This document shows positions 24,405-33,747 of a DNA stretch of 55,598 bases, piece after piece. Location: positions 1 to 55,598 of the forward strand of contig JALONR010000018.1 of NCBI GenBank assembly GCA_025454815.1. The letters run 5' to 3'. A model generated the notes under the pieces. That model ran no database searches and had not been told where the DNA came from. It saw only the letters and a program-made list of their open reading frames with translations. The translations under genes were made by a program, and so were the position numbers. This DNA comes from Bacteroidales bacterium (GTDB lineage Bacteria; Bacteroidota; Bacteroidia; Bacteroidales; VadinHA17). Each line of letters begins with the position of its first letter. Positions within the stretch are counted from its first letter, which is position 1.

Positions 24405-25910
24405 TCAGTATCCCTGTCTGCCAGGCTTTTTCCTCATCAGGTTCTCTATCTCATCCGTCTCCTTCGGTATGGAGGCGGACAGAACCACATTTCCGCTTTC
24501 AGTTATAAGAACATCATCTTCGATCCGCACACCAATGTTTTTGTATTTTTCATATACCGGCCTGACCTTCTCAATGAATTCCTCAATCTCACCTTCCCCG
24601 GCCTCGCTGCCATAAAGCATTTCAAGCTGCTCAAGGCCGTTTGCACGCAGGTAAATGCCTGGCTCCACAGTCAGCACCATCCCCTTTTCGAGAGGCCTGC
24701 CCACAACAGTGTCGGCTGTCAGGTAGGTGCGAAGCATCGATTGCGGTATCCCCTGTGTCCCTGCATCATGTACATCGAGCCCCAGGTAATGACAGATGTG
24801 GTAGATCGTGTAAAATTTCCTCTGCCACTGGCAACCTGGATCAGTGACAAGTCCCAGGTCATGCAGGCCCTCCATTATTATCCCTGTTGCACGGCGGTGT
24901 GCCGCAGTCATCCCGGCCCCCGGCTTCATTTCATCAATGGCTGCTTTCTGCGCCCTGAGGACAAGGGCATAAATATCCCTCTGTTCCGGGGTAAACCTGC
25001 CGCTTACAGGTATGGTTCTGGTGATGTCAGCAGTATAATAGCCATACTCGGCGCCAAGGTCCATCAGCAGCAGGTCTCCCTCCTCCATCCTCCTGGTGTT
25101 TGCTGAATAGTGAAGCGTGACCGCATTTTCTCCTGACCCTACAATGGATTCGAATCCGGGCATGGCTGAACCGTTACGGCGCCAGACATATTCCAGAAGG
25201 GCTTCGACCTCAAATTCATACATCCCGGGCCGGCATGCCACAAGAACCTCGCTGATGCCCTTCCCTGTAATATCCACTGCCTTCTGAAGCATCCTCACCT
25301 CATAATCATCCTTGATCACACGCATTTCCGCAAGTGATGGACCGATATCCCTGAGCAACACTTCAGGGGCTTTTTCCTGCTTGAGTATCTCTGTGGCGCG
25401 TGACCTGAGCATCTGATCACGGAAATCAACATAAACAGGCCTGCCGGCTTTCGCTGCCTCCGAAAGAACCCTGTCAGCCTCACGGAAATCAAGCAGGGTG
25501 TCGGGTGCCCATGTTCTGATCAGTTCACCCTGATCGGGGAGATTACCGGAATAAATAATATCGCGTATGGTTCTCTCCCTTGAGTAAAGTGCATATGGCC
25601 TGGCACTGCCACCTGATAAAGACATCAGTGTTCCAGGTTGAGCGTATCCGGTAAGGTACCAGAAATTACTCGCTGCCCGGTATTCATGGCGCCCTCCGTC
25701 ATATCCATAATCTGACCTGAGCAGCAGCAGACCTTCGCCGATGGTGTCAAGAACAGCCTCCCGCCTAAGGGAGAATATCTTCTGAAGCTCCTGATTCATC
25801 TGGAGGTCACCCGTTTCAGGTGCAAGGTTTCCATCAATATGCCGCTGACTGTTATTGTCACAGGCTGCGAGAAAGAAAATTACAAGAGGGAGAATGATTA
25901 ACTTTTTCAT
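24405..25910 (-). CDS. Lipoprotein Xaa-Pro aminopeptidase (M24B)
   Basis: Releases an N-terminal residue preceding proline. The ATG at 25910 is chosen because it begins MKKLIILPLVIFFLAACDNN, a lipoprotein signal with lipobox LAAC; a longer frame to 25943 would hide it. An N-terminal creatinase-like domain precedes the pita-bread domain with the dimetal ligands in MDLGAEYGYYTADITRT (two Asp), HYLGLDVHD, LTVEPGIY and VRIEDDVLI. About 500 residues. Lipidation suggests periplasmic or surface action on peptides, fitting the other peptidases here. TATCTTTG (25937-25930) gives a leader of about 15 nt. Confidence 0.92.
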   Translation of the reverse strand: MKKLIILPLVIFFLAACDNNSQRHIDGNLAPETGDLQMNQELQKIFSLRREAVLDTIGEGLLLLRSDYGYDGGRHEYRAASNFWYLTGYAQPGTLMSLSGGSARPYALYSRERTIRDIIYSGNLPDQGELIRTWAPDTLLDFREADRVLSEAAKAGRPVYVDFRDQMLRSRATEILKQEKAPEVLLRDIGPSLAEMRVIKDDYEVRMLQKAVDITGKGISEVLVACRPGMYEFEVEALLEYVWRRNGSAMPGFESIVGSGENAVTLHYSANTRRMEEGDLLLMDLGAEYGYYTADITRTIPVSGRFTPEQRDIYALVLRAQKAAIDEMKPGAGMTAAHRRATGIIMEGLHDLGLVTDPGCQWQRKFYTIYHICHYLGLDVHDAGTQGIPQSMLRTYLTADTVVGRPLEKGMVLTVEPGIYLRANGLEQLEMLYGSEAGEGEIEEFIEKVRPVYEKYKNIGVRIEDDVLITESGNVVLSASIPKETDEIENLMRKKPGRQGY

Positions 25911-25929
25911 TGGATCTTTGTTACATCCC

Positions 25930-25937
25930 CAAAGATA
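25930..25937 (-). promoter_or_regulatory. -7 element of the Xaa-Pro aminopeptidase gene
   Basis: TATCTTTG on the minus strand, 20 nt before the chosen ATG at 25910. It also argues against the upstream start at 25943. No clear -33 TTG. Confidence 0.45.
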
Positions 25938-26021
25938 TTTCAAATCAGACCGGAAATAATGATTTATTTTGTCCCCAAATGCTAATTAATCTTAATAATT
26001 GACTTCACCAGATCCCCGCAA

Positions 26022-26897
26022 ATGAACAAGACCGCAATTTCAATCACCATTGTTGCCCTCATTATGGTTTCATTCAGGGCTGACAAGCCGGCATACAACC
26101 TGTTTGATTCAGAAGGCAAAAAAGTAAAATACCAGAAGATGATAGAGGCAGTCAGCACGGCCGACGTGGTATTCTTCGGTGAGTTGCATGACAATCCTAT
26201 CGCACACTGGCTGGAGTACGAGGTTACTGCCGACCTGCATAAAATTGTATCGGACAGGCTGATACTGGGTGCCGAGATGTTTGAGACAGACAATCAGCTG
26301 CTCCTTGATGAATACCTTGGATCAGAATACGAGGCAGACAAGTTTGAAGCTGAAGCAAAACTCTGGAAGAATTATAAAACCGACTATAAGCCACTTGTGG
26401 AGTTCGCCAGGAAAAACAACCTGCCATTTATTGGCACCAACATACCGAGAAGATATGCATCAATGGTGGCCCGGGGAGGTTTTGAGGAGCTTGATTCACT
26501 TAGCGCCGATGCAAAAAAATTAATTGCTCCGCTTCCGGTCTCATATGACCCTGAGCTGAAATGTTACAAGGATATGCTTTCAATGCATGGCATGCCCGGT
26601 ATGGGCGGAAAACCCAACCTGAACTTTCCAAAAGCCCAGGCCATAAAGGATGCAACCATGGCATACTTCATCTCCGATAATCTCCCGTCAGGCAGGATAT
26701 TTATACACTATAACGGGGCATACCACTCTGATAATTATCTTGGCATTATCCACTACCTGAAGCTTTACAGGCCCGGAATCAAAGTTGCCACCATATCAAC
26801 TGTCCTCCAGGAGGAAATAGAGGAACTGGATGGTGACAACAAAGGGGTTGCTGATTTCGTTGTGGCTATACCGGTAACAATGACCCGGACCTACTGA
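26022..26897 (+). CDS. ChaN-like (PF04187-type) exported protein
   Basis: The ChaN family comprises envelope proteins, one of which binds haem and is iron-regulated in Campylobacter. The 291-residue protein has an N-terminal hydrophobic signal (about 1-20, no lipobox cysteine) and the family hallmark VVFFGELHDNPIAHWLEY, with further matches ILGAEMFETDNQ, FIGTNIPRRYASMVARGG and FIHYNGAYHSDNYLGIIHYL. The conserved His and Glu residues resemble a metal- or haem-binding pocket. Monocistronic, ending at a bidirectional terminator. Haem or iron involvement is inference from one family member. Confidence 0.85.
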   Translation: MNKTAISITIVALIMVSFRADKPAYNLFDSEGKKVKYQKMIEAVSTADVVFFGELHDNPIAHWLEYEVTADLHKIVSDRLILGAEMFETDNQLLLDEYLGSEYEADKFEAEAKLWKNYKTDYKPLVEFARKNNLPFIGTNIPRRYASMVARGGFEELDSLSADAKKLIAPLPVSYDPELKCYKDMLSMHGMPGMGGKPNLNFPKAQAIKDATMAYFISDNLPSGRIFIHYNGAYHSDNYLGIIHYLKLYRPGIKVATISTVLQEEIEELDGDNKGVADFVVAIPVTMTRTY

Positions 26898-26948
26898 TCT
26901 TTGCAGGGAGCCCGGGAACAGGCCGGGGCTGACTGCAACTCACAACAT

Positions 26949-26987
26949 AAAAAAAGAGGCTGCACCTTGTGTACCAACCTCTTTTTT
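26949..26987. terminator. Bidirectional terminator between the ChaN-like and SusD genes
   Basis: The A-run plus GAGG (26949-26959) pairs with CCTC plus T-run (26978-26987) around a short loop. It works in both directions for the convergent ChaN-like and SusD genes. Confidence 0.85.
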
Positions 26988-27005
26988 ATTTGAATTACAA
27001 AGTTT

Positions 27006-28721
27006 CTATGGTTTGGAGAACCATAGTTTGGTATCCATCTGGTCAGCACCCTGCCTTCCAATGGCAGCATTCAGGTTTGCACCATTCTTACTGTAGGCGC
27101 CGGTTCCGTACTGCATTCTTTCAGGATAAACGCCGTTAATGGATCCGAGGCCGAAAATATCTGCATCGGAGACACCGGCAGCGAGTTCTGCGGGGTACCC
27201 CATCTTACGGACAACAGCCCATCCTTCAAATCCTTCAGTGTAGGAATTGATCCATCTCTGGGTTGCTATTTTTTCCAGCTTTTCCTCCAGAGTTCCTGCA
27301 GAGATGCTCGCAACCGGCTGGGTGAGATAAGTGGTTATATCGCCGGCTGCACATCCCCACATGAGCATCGACTGCCTGATACCTTCCTGGAACAGCTGGT
27401 TGGCGTCACCCGCCGCACCAGGGATGCCTTTGACTATGGCCTCAGCCTGAAGAAAGTAAGCTTCTGCAGTTGTAAGCACTATCTCTTTGTAGAGATTTGT
27501 CGTTGCTCCCTTGGCAACCACAAAAAAGTCAGTGGGTGTGCAGAAGAACTCCCTCCTTATGAGAGGCTTGATAAAACCATTCAGCCTTACAGGCTGTCCC
27601 ACGAAATTCTTGCTGGCCGGCATTGTGAAAGTAACGGTGTTGTCAGTGTTCTCATTCCCGGTTTTGGTAAAGTCTGCACCTGCTGCCGTCAGAATGGTGG
27701 TAAGATAAGTTACTCTCTTGGGCCAGAGTGTGGCATCACTCCCCGAGGCAGGTTTTGTAAAGGTGAATGTACCTCCTGCTGCCGGCTTTACAAACTTTGT
27801 CAGTCTGGGGTCATTGAAGTTTCGCAGGTTGTCAATCATCACCTTGCTTACCGTCCATCCTCCTCCGCTGCCGTATCCGCCGAAGTCAAGCCAGGCACCA
27901 GCATATGAATCGCTGTTCCACTTGCTGATTGTATTGTCCTTCGTCATGAGGACATTGTCTGCGGGGGCTGATAGCAGCGGGGCGCCGAAGCACTGTGATA
28001 CAGCTGCAGCGGCGAAGTCATCTCCCGTGGCGCCATAGGCCCGCAGAGCGATCCTGAGCTTGAGGGTATTGGCCAGCTTTTTCCACTTCTGCAGGTCACC
28101 CGCACAATACAGGTCATTATTACCCAGGTCATTAACCCCGTCACCTGTCTTTGTGGCCGAACCGATGGTTGTCATGGCCGAATTCAGGTCAGCAATAATC
28201 CCTTTGTAAATTGAGATCTGGGCATCATATTTGGGCAAAATAATGTCAGGGTCACCTGCCTCAGAGTAGGGGATTTCACCAAACGTTTCAGTAAACATCT
28301 GGTAATACAGCCCTTTCATTATCAGCCCCACGGCATACATAAATTCATTCTCGAAAACACCTCCGGGAGCAGTCAGCTTCATGAAGTTGTCAAGCTGGCC
28401 GAAGTAGCCTTCAAAGAAGTCCCATGTAGCATCAGTGTACGAGAGGGAATATGCATAGCTCAGTTCATCTGACCACCATGAATAGTTGTCGCCGAATGTG
28501 AAATATCCTGCAAAGCGGTCAGCGTGGATGAGCTGTGCTCTCCAGTATGGGTAGTTATCAGGAGCATAAAGCTTGTACTGTGGTACCGTTATAAAGTACC
28601 TTGCGCTTGCCTGTTCCGACGTGATTGCATTCGGATCCTTGTTTAGCTCTTCAAAGTCCTTTGTACAACCTGCCAGGCCTGCTGCGATCAGTATAATCAA
28701 AAGAAATCTGTATGGTTTCAT
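27006..28721 (-). CDS. SusD/RagB-family surface lipoprotein (SusD-like_2 type)
   Basis: Outer-membrane lipoprotein that caps the partner SusC channel and delivers ligand. A signal peptide with lipobox LAGC (Cys near residue 19) is followed by TKDFEELNKDPNAITS, the typical start of the SusD-like_2 branch. That branch often serves unusual ligands rather than starch. Helical TPR-like segments follow (YAVGLIMKGLYYQMFTETFGEIPYSEA; KLANTLKLRIALRAYG). The 571-residue length is normal. It lies 18 bp downstream of susC, so the two form one operon. Its ligand is inferred from the neighbouring PNGase F to be a glycopeptide or N-glycan. Confidence 0.93.
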   Translation of the reverse strand: MKPYRFLLIILIAAGLAGCTKDFEELNKDPNAITSEQASARYFITVPQYKLYAPDNYPYWRAQLIHADRFAGYFTFGDNYSWWSDELSYAYSLSYTDATWDFFEGYFGQLDNFMKLTAPGGVFENEFMYAVGLIMKGLYYQMFTETFGEIPYSEAGDPDIILPKYDAQISIYKGIIADLNSAMTTIGSATKTGDGVNDLGNNDLYCAGDLQKWKKLANTLKLRIALRAYGATGDDFAAAAVSQCFGAPLLSAPADNVLMTKDNTISKWNSDSYAGAWLDFGGYGSGGGWTVSKVMIDNLRNFNDPRLTKFVKPAAGGTFTFTKPASGSDATLWPKRVTYLTTILTAAGADFTKTGNENTDNTVTFTMPASKNFVGQPVRLNGFIKPLIRREFFCTPTDFFVVAKGATTNLYKEIVLTTAEAYFLQAEAIVKGIPGAAGDANQLFQEGIRQSMLMWGCAAGDITTYLTQPVASISAGTLEEKLEKIATQRWINSYTEGFEGWAVVRKMGYPAELAAGVSDADIFGLGSINGVYPERMQYGTGAYSKNGANLNAAIGRQGADQMDTKLWFSKP

Positions 28722-28739
28722 AATCTTGACTTTTAATGA

Positions 28740-31700
28740 TCAGAACTTAACACTCAGGTTGAATCCCAGGCTTCTTGTTGTAGGCATGGTATAAAACAGC
28801 ACTCCCTGGGCAAAGTTGCTTACGCTGAAGCTCCCTTCGGGGTCAAAGTTTTCGAGAGCCCTGTAGAGGAAGAAGAGGTTGCGGCCGGTTATGCCCACTG
28901 TGAGCCCTTTGATGAAGCCCTTCTCGGTGAATCGTGCCGGGAGGTCAAAAAACAGTGCGGCTTCACGCATCCTGACATTGGTCTGGTCAAAGATGTAGTT
29001 CTCTCCTATTCCGGAATAGGAACCCCAGTACTGCTGTGATGAAATGTTCACGGTATTTGCAGTTCCGTCAGTCCTGACTCCATCAATAATAACCCCTCCC
29101 TCACGGTACTTTAGGGACCTCTCTGAAACGCCCGTTGCATCGAGCCCGGCATCCGTTCCTGAATAAACCTCACCACCAATCCTTGCATCAATGAGGAAAC
29201 GGAGTGAGAATCTGCCGTAGGTAAGTGTGTTTGTAAGACCTCCCACCCAGTCAGGCTGGTAATTGCCGACAAGTTTCTTTTCAGGGGCAGCCCTGAAGAG
29301 TCCTGCATCTGTTACAACGATTCTTCCGCTTTCGTCACGTTCATAGGTTGTTGCATAAATATCACCGTAACCTCCTCCTACAGTCGCCCATACTTCAGCC
29401 ACGCCGGAGTTGGTGGTGGTAAATATGAAGTTATCAACTCCTTCAATGAGTTTTACCAGTTCGTTTTTGTTGGTAGACATATTCAGTGATACATCCCAGG
29501 TGAACTTTGAGGTCTGAACCGGTATGCCGCCAAGCAAAAACTCAAATCCTTTATTTGTCATCTCCCCTACATTTGTCCTCTCATAGTTGTACCCGGTTGA
29601 TGCCGGAATAGGAACATCCATTATAAGGTTCATTGATCGTATGCTGTAATATGAAAGGTCAGCATAGATCCTGTTCCTCAGGAATCTGAACTCACCTCCG
29701 AACTCAAGGGAGCTTGTCTGTTCGGGCTTTAGATTCGGGTCTCTCCTCGTTGAAGGACGGGTAAGGATTGTAAGTCCCAGGTAGCTGTCTCCGGCTGATG
29801 AGAGGTTGAAGGCATTCTGCAACTGGTATGGATCGGTGTCACTCCCAACCTTTGCCCAGTTGACTCTCAGTTTTGCAAAATCAACCCCGCTGACATTTAT
29901 TATTTCATTTAAAAGTACCGAAAGGCTGACTGAAGGGTAAAAATATGACCAGTTATCACTGGGAAGTGTTGATGACCAGTCATTTCTGGCCGACCCCTCG
30001 AGGTAGAGAAAGTCTCCGTAACTGACCTGAGCAGATCCGTATACAGAATTTATTATCTTCTCGCTAAGAGGTGTATAACTCGGAAGGTTGGTAGCGGCGC
30101 TTGCCAGGTTAGGCTTTGTCGGGATTTTGAATTTTTCGGCATACACGCTCATCCCTTCATAAGTCTGATACATATGGTTGGCACCGATATTGGCATCGAA
30201 CTTGATCCTGGGTGTAATCTCCTTCCTGAGCATCACAAGTGCATCGATGTTGGTTTCACCTGTTTTGGTCATGCTGTTGTTCATTCTTCCCTGGCCGTAG
30301 TACCAGTGTCCGTACTGATTCACCGTTTCCACCTTTTCACTTACGGCATCTGTCCCGATACGGACGAAGGCTGAAAGCCAGTCGGTAAATTCATAGTTTG
30401 CCTTAACATATCCCTGTATCCTGCTTCTGCTGTCGTCATTGATATCATGCAACTGGTACCAGTATGGATTACCGTAGGTACCGCTTGTAAACGATCTGGC
30501 CGCATAGGTTGCAGGATCCTGGTATTTTTCGCGTTCAGGGCCAAGGTCCTCGATCATTATGTTCCTGGGTATACGGTAAACCCAAGCTATAACCCCTTCC
30601 GTACCCATTACCGGCCTGTTATGCGAATTCTGTACAAAATATGTGACCTTGGCATCCACGTTGAACTTGTCAGTCAGGTTGGTGATCCCCCTGAAACTGA
30701 AATTATGCCTTGCAAGTTCGGAGCCAGGCATTATCGAATTCGCTGAGGTATTGGTATAGGAGAACCTGAAGTTCGACTGGTTGTTTCCTCCGTCAAGAGC
30801 TATGGTATTGGTAAGCGTTGATCCTGTCTCAAAGAAGTTGCTTACATTGTCAGGCTGTGCGGTATAGGGTCTGGTTTCGCCACTGAGTCCTGTTCCGTAA
30901 ATCTTCTGCGTGCCATCAAGCCTGGCTCCCCATGAGCCTCCCACAGCCCTCAGGTCGGAAAGCAATGCAGGAACGTTTCCTCCTGTCCCATGGCCGTATT
31001 CATTCTGGAACTTTGGCAGCAGAAGAGGTGTCTCGAATGTAAAATTCCCTGTATAGGTTATTCCAAGACCCCGGTTTATGCTACCCTTCTTAGTGGTAAT
31101 GAGAATAACGCCATTTGCTGCCCTTGAACCATACAGGGCTGCCGCATTTGGACCCTTCAGGATTGACATGGATTCAATGTCCTCAGGGTTAAGATCAGAT
31201 ACCCCTGAACCATAGTCATTCTTTGAGTACTCTCCTGCATTGGCTGAACTGGCAGATCCGTAACCGGTGTTATCGATCGGAATGCCGTCTACAACATAAA
31301 GGGGCTGGTTATTCCCTGTTAGGGAGTTATTGCCCCTGATGATAACCCTTGAGCTGCTGCCGGGTCCGAATGTCCCCTGGGTCACAACAACCCCTGAGAC
31401 CCTTCCTGCAAGGGAATTAACCAGGTTCAGGTCCCTCACCCTTGCTACTTCCGCTCCGGAAACCTCCGTAACGGCATAACCGAGCGATTTTCGCTCCCGG
31501 GAGATGCCCAGGGCAGTTACTACGATCTCATCCATCATCGTGGTGGTTGCTGACAGAACCACATTGATGACACGCTGTTCAAGTACCTGAATCTCCTGCG
31601 ATTGCATCCCAAGAAAGGAAAAAACAAGAGTAGATCCTGCAGGAACGGCAATGGAATAACTTCCACCAGAGTCTGTTACTATACCGTGAGTGGTTCCCTT

Positions 31701-31853
31701 CTGCAGGACAGTTACACCTGCAATGGGAAGACCATCATCGGATCCGGTAACTTTGCCGGTAATGGTTACAGTCTGTCCCTGCAGAGATGTAAATGAAATC
31801 AGGAACAAAAAGAATACCGGCATGAGTCTTCGAAAAAGACCAAAACTTTCCAT
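28740..31853 (-). CDS. SusC/RagA-family TonB-linked outer-membrane transporter
   Basis: TonB-dependent importer paired with SusD. I prefer the ATG at 31853, which starts MESFGLFRRLMPVFFLFLISF, a proper signal peptide; the frame is open to 31958 but the extra residues look non-coding. Then follow a carboxypeptidase-regulatory-like domain (TITGKVTGSDDGLPIAGVTVLQKGT), the plug with VVTALGISRERKSLGYAVTEVSG and IIRGNNSLTGNNQPLYVVDGIPIDN (SusC signature), and a long barrel ending in FNLSVKF. An inverted repeat at 31939-31959 lies upstream. It is downstream of PNGase F and the HAD phosphatase on the same strand. Confidence 0.95.
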   Translation of the reverse strand: MESFGLFRRLMPVFFLFLISFTSLQGQTVTITGKVTGSDDGLPIAGVTVLQKGTTHGIVTDSGGSYSIAVPAGSTLVFSFLGMQSQEIQVLEQRVINVVLSATTTMMDEIVVTALGISRERKSLGYAVTEVSGAEVARVRDLNLVNSLAGRVSGVVVTQGTFGPGSSSRVIIRGNNSLTGNNQPLYVVDGIPIDNTGYGSASSANAGEYSKNDYGSGVSDLNPEDIESMSILKGPNAAALYGSRAANGVILITTKKGSINRGLGITYTGNFTFETPLLLPKFQNEYGHGTGGNVPALLSDLRAVGGSWGARLDGTQKIYGTGLSGETRPYTAQPDNVSNFFETGSTLTNTIALDGGNNQSNFRFSYTNTSANSIMPGSELARHNFSFRGITNLTDKFNVDAKVTYFVQNSHNRPVMGTEGVIAWVYRIPRNIMIEDLGPEREKYQDPATYAARSFTSGTYGNPYWYQLHDINDDSRSRIQGYVKANYEFTDWLSAFVRIGTDAVSEKVETVNQYGHWYYGQGRMNNSMTKTGETNIDALVMLRKEITPRIKFDANIGANHMYQTYEGMSVYAEKFKIPTKPNLASAATNLPSYTPLSEKIINSVYGSAQVSYGDFLYLEGSARNDWSSTLPSDNWSYFYPSVSLSVLLNEIINVSGVDFAKLRVNWAKVGSDTDPYQLQNAFNLSSAGDSYLGLTILTRPSTRRDPNLKPEQTSSLEFGGEFRFLRNRIYADLSYYSIRSMNLIMDVPIPASTGYNYERTNVGEMTNKGFEFLLGGIPVQTSKFTWDVSLNMSTNKNELVKLIEGVDNFIFTTTNSGVAEVWATVGGGYGDIYATTYERDESGRIVVTDAGLFRAAPEKKLVGNYQPDWVGGLTNTLTYGRFSLRFLIDARIGGEVYSGTDAGLDATGVSERSLKYREGGVIIDGVRTDGTANTVNISSQQYWGSYSGIGENYIFDQTNVRMREAALFFDLPARFTEKGFIKGLTVGITGRNLFFLYRALENFDPEGSFSVSNFAQGVLFYTMPTTRSLGFNLSVKF

Positions 31854-31938
31854 AGGCTGGTAATTAGGATTAGTGTTCAGACGAACCATTTCAGGTCCAT
31901 TTCTTAAAACCTTAGCTAATTTAGAATATTTTTTGAAA

Positions 31939-31959
31939 TATGCAAGATAAAGTTGCATA
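31939..31959. promoter_or_regulatory. Inverted repeat upstream of susC
   Basis: Perfect 7-bp arms TATGCAA (31939-31945) and TTGCATA (31953-31959) with a 7-nt spacer, 86 bp before the susC start and in the gap after PNGase F. The position suits an operator for a dimeric regulator. There is no T run consistent with a terminator. Confidence 0.45.
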
Positions 31960-32020
31960 CATCATGGCTGACACCTGCATCTCAAGATTTTTTAAGGCGA
32001 GCCTGCAGGGAAGACGGGAA

Positions 32021-33724
32021 TTATTTCTCCCCTGTCAGCACCCCGCTGATATTCCAGTGGGAGAAACTGCTTCCCTCAGGTTTGCCCATCGGGACAGTGA
32101 CGCTGAAGGTGTGTTTGCCGGCAGGGAGGTCACTGAGTGGAATAATCAGAGGTTCCGACACTGAACCCGGACACCAGCCTGACCTCGAATAGTCTGAAGA
32201 TGAGAGTCCGTTCCAGAAATTACCCGAGGCCGGGTTGTAATTACGGTAAGTCCCGCAGTCGCTCCTCCACGGCACAAATGACCATACCCTCCTGCCGTCA
32301 ACGAGCAGTTCATTCATCTTCTGGTTGAATTCATCACCTCCTCCCCATCCTCCGTGGCCGGTTGTGATGAAAACCATCTTAAGCGACCTCAGACCCTCCG
32401 GGATATCAACTGTTACTGACAGTGTGTCTCCATCGAACATCGTTCCGTATTGCTGGCCGGCCATCTCCATTATCGGAAGGGTATTGAATACCGGTTTAAT
32501 CCATTTTACGGAAGAAGGCTCCGGGCTGAGCTCCCTTGTTTCAGGGTAATATTTTAGCCTGAGAGTAAGCCTGTGCCCTCCCCTGTCATAATTGCCAATG
32601 AAGGCACCAATCCAGACGTCACCCCGGAGGAGCGGCAGGTAATGGGTAATCTCCTGCTTATAGTAAGCCGAATCGTGCCAGTCGAGGCCTGGCACGGTCC
32701 GTTTCGTATTGTAATCCCTTACGCCGAAAGGGGTAAAGAACCGGACCAGTTCCACCGGCGGGCTGTACTCTCCGGTGGCAGCCACACCCCGGTACTCCTT
32801 TCCGTGACGGTCAGCATAGGGCGGAAGCACTTTATATCCTTTAGTGAGGCCATCCAGAAAGGTGAGCGGTTCTCCCTGCGGTAACACGAAAACAGTACCG
32901 GTACGGTCATAGGCATCGCCTGCCGAGTATTCTGTCAGCTCAGCAAACAGACTGTAACGGTCATGGACTTCCGGAAGGGTCACTTTCTTGAGTATTACCG
33001 TCCCTCCGGCAAACCGGTAAAGAGTGTCATTCATTCCCACAACCGGGTTGACTACCTCACCCTCCCAGTTTATTACGTCATTTTCAAAAACAGTCACCGT
33101 TTTGACAAATGCTTCCCTGAGCAGGTGCTCGAAGGTCATACGGTCTACGATTCTGCCGGTCTCAGCCGGAAGGGTGACCGCTGTCTCCCTGCCCCGCAAT
33201 GTTTCAGTCTTTTCAGCCTCGGTTACATGATTTCCGTTACGTACTACCCTGAGGACCAGGCCATCAGGGACACCGTAAGCAGGTACCGGGGTGCCTGCAA
33301 CACCGGCATCGCGCGTAAACCATATGTCTAAAGTATTGGAAAAATATATTAGCCTGGCTTTGACACACCTGTAACCGGCAATCATTTCCGTCTCAGTGGT
33401 CTCCTCAGATACCGGCAGGCTGCCTGATGGTGTTATAGTACCAATTCTGCTTCCGTCCGGCATGTCGGCAAGCTGTATATACCTCTTCCCTGCCAGGTCA
33501 ATATATGAATGTTGTTCCGGAGAGGGCATCTGAGGCTTCTCATGTTCCTGCGGGAGGGTGACAATACTTACCGCCACCCCGTCAGTTTCAATAACGGTCC
33601 GGGCGCCGCCGGGAAGCTCATTTCCATTGACAACTGTCCTGTAGGTTACCCTGACTGCCTTCTGTGCCTGAACCGGCAGGGAAGTCAGTGCAAGCACTAT
33701 TACAGAGAGGTGCAGGATCTTCAT
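32021..33724 (-). CDS. Exported PNGase F-type peptide-N-glycosidase with extra N-terminal domain
   Basis: Peptide-N4-(N-acetyl-beta-glucosaminyl)asparagine amidase that releases whole N-glycans from glycoproteins. A signal peptide (about 1-20) precedes a beta-rich N-terminal domain (about 22-200, containing ETEMIAGYRCVKARL, reminiscent of GLPGLI-type or bowl-like domains). The two PNGase F jelly-roll domains follow. The second contains FITTGHGGWGGGDEFNQKMN and SFVPWRSDCGTYRNYNP, then FWNGLSSSDYSRSGWCPGS, near-diagnostic for PNGase F. It is 23 bp after the HAD phosphatase and upstream of susC. With the NahK-like kinase nearby it suggests N-glycan foraging. Confidence 0.92.
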   Translation of the reverse strand: MKILHLSVIVLALTSLPVQAQKAVRVTYRTVVNGNELPGGARTVIETDGVAVSIVTLPQEHEKPQMPSPEQHSYIDLAGKRYIQLADMPDGSRIGTITPSGSLPVSEETTETEMIAGYRCVKARLIYFSNTLDIWFTRDAGVAGTPVPAYGVPDGLVLRVVRNGNHVTEAEKTETLRGRETAVTLPAETGRIVDRMTFEHLLREAFVKTVTVFENDVINWEGEVVNPVVGMNDTLYRFAGGTVILKKVTLPEVHDRYSLFAELTEYSAGDAYDRTGTVFVLPQGEPLTFLDGLTKGYKVLPPYADRHGKEYRGVAATGEYSPPVELVRFFTPFGVRDYNTKRTVPGLDWHDSAYYKQEITHYLPLLRGDVWIGAFIGNYDRGGHRLTLRLKYYPETRELSPEPSSVKWIKPVFNTLPIMEMAGQQYGTMFDGDTLSVTVDIPEGLRSLKMVFITTGHGGWGGGDEFNQKMNELLVDGRRVWSFVPWRSDCGTYRNYNPASGNFWNGLSSSDYSRSGWCPGSVSEPLIIPLSDLPAGKHTFSVTVPMGKPEGSSFSHWNISGVLTGEK

Positions 33725-33747
33725 ATTCTTTACTATATGTTTGTATT

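Noticed and set aside
31854..31958. Extended N-terminus of SusC from 31958
   Set aside because: The extra 35 residues precede the true signal peptide and overlap the inverted repeat; the ATG at 31853 is preferred.
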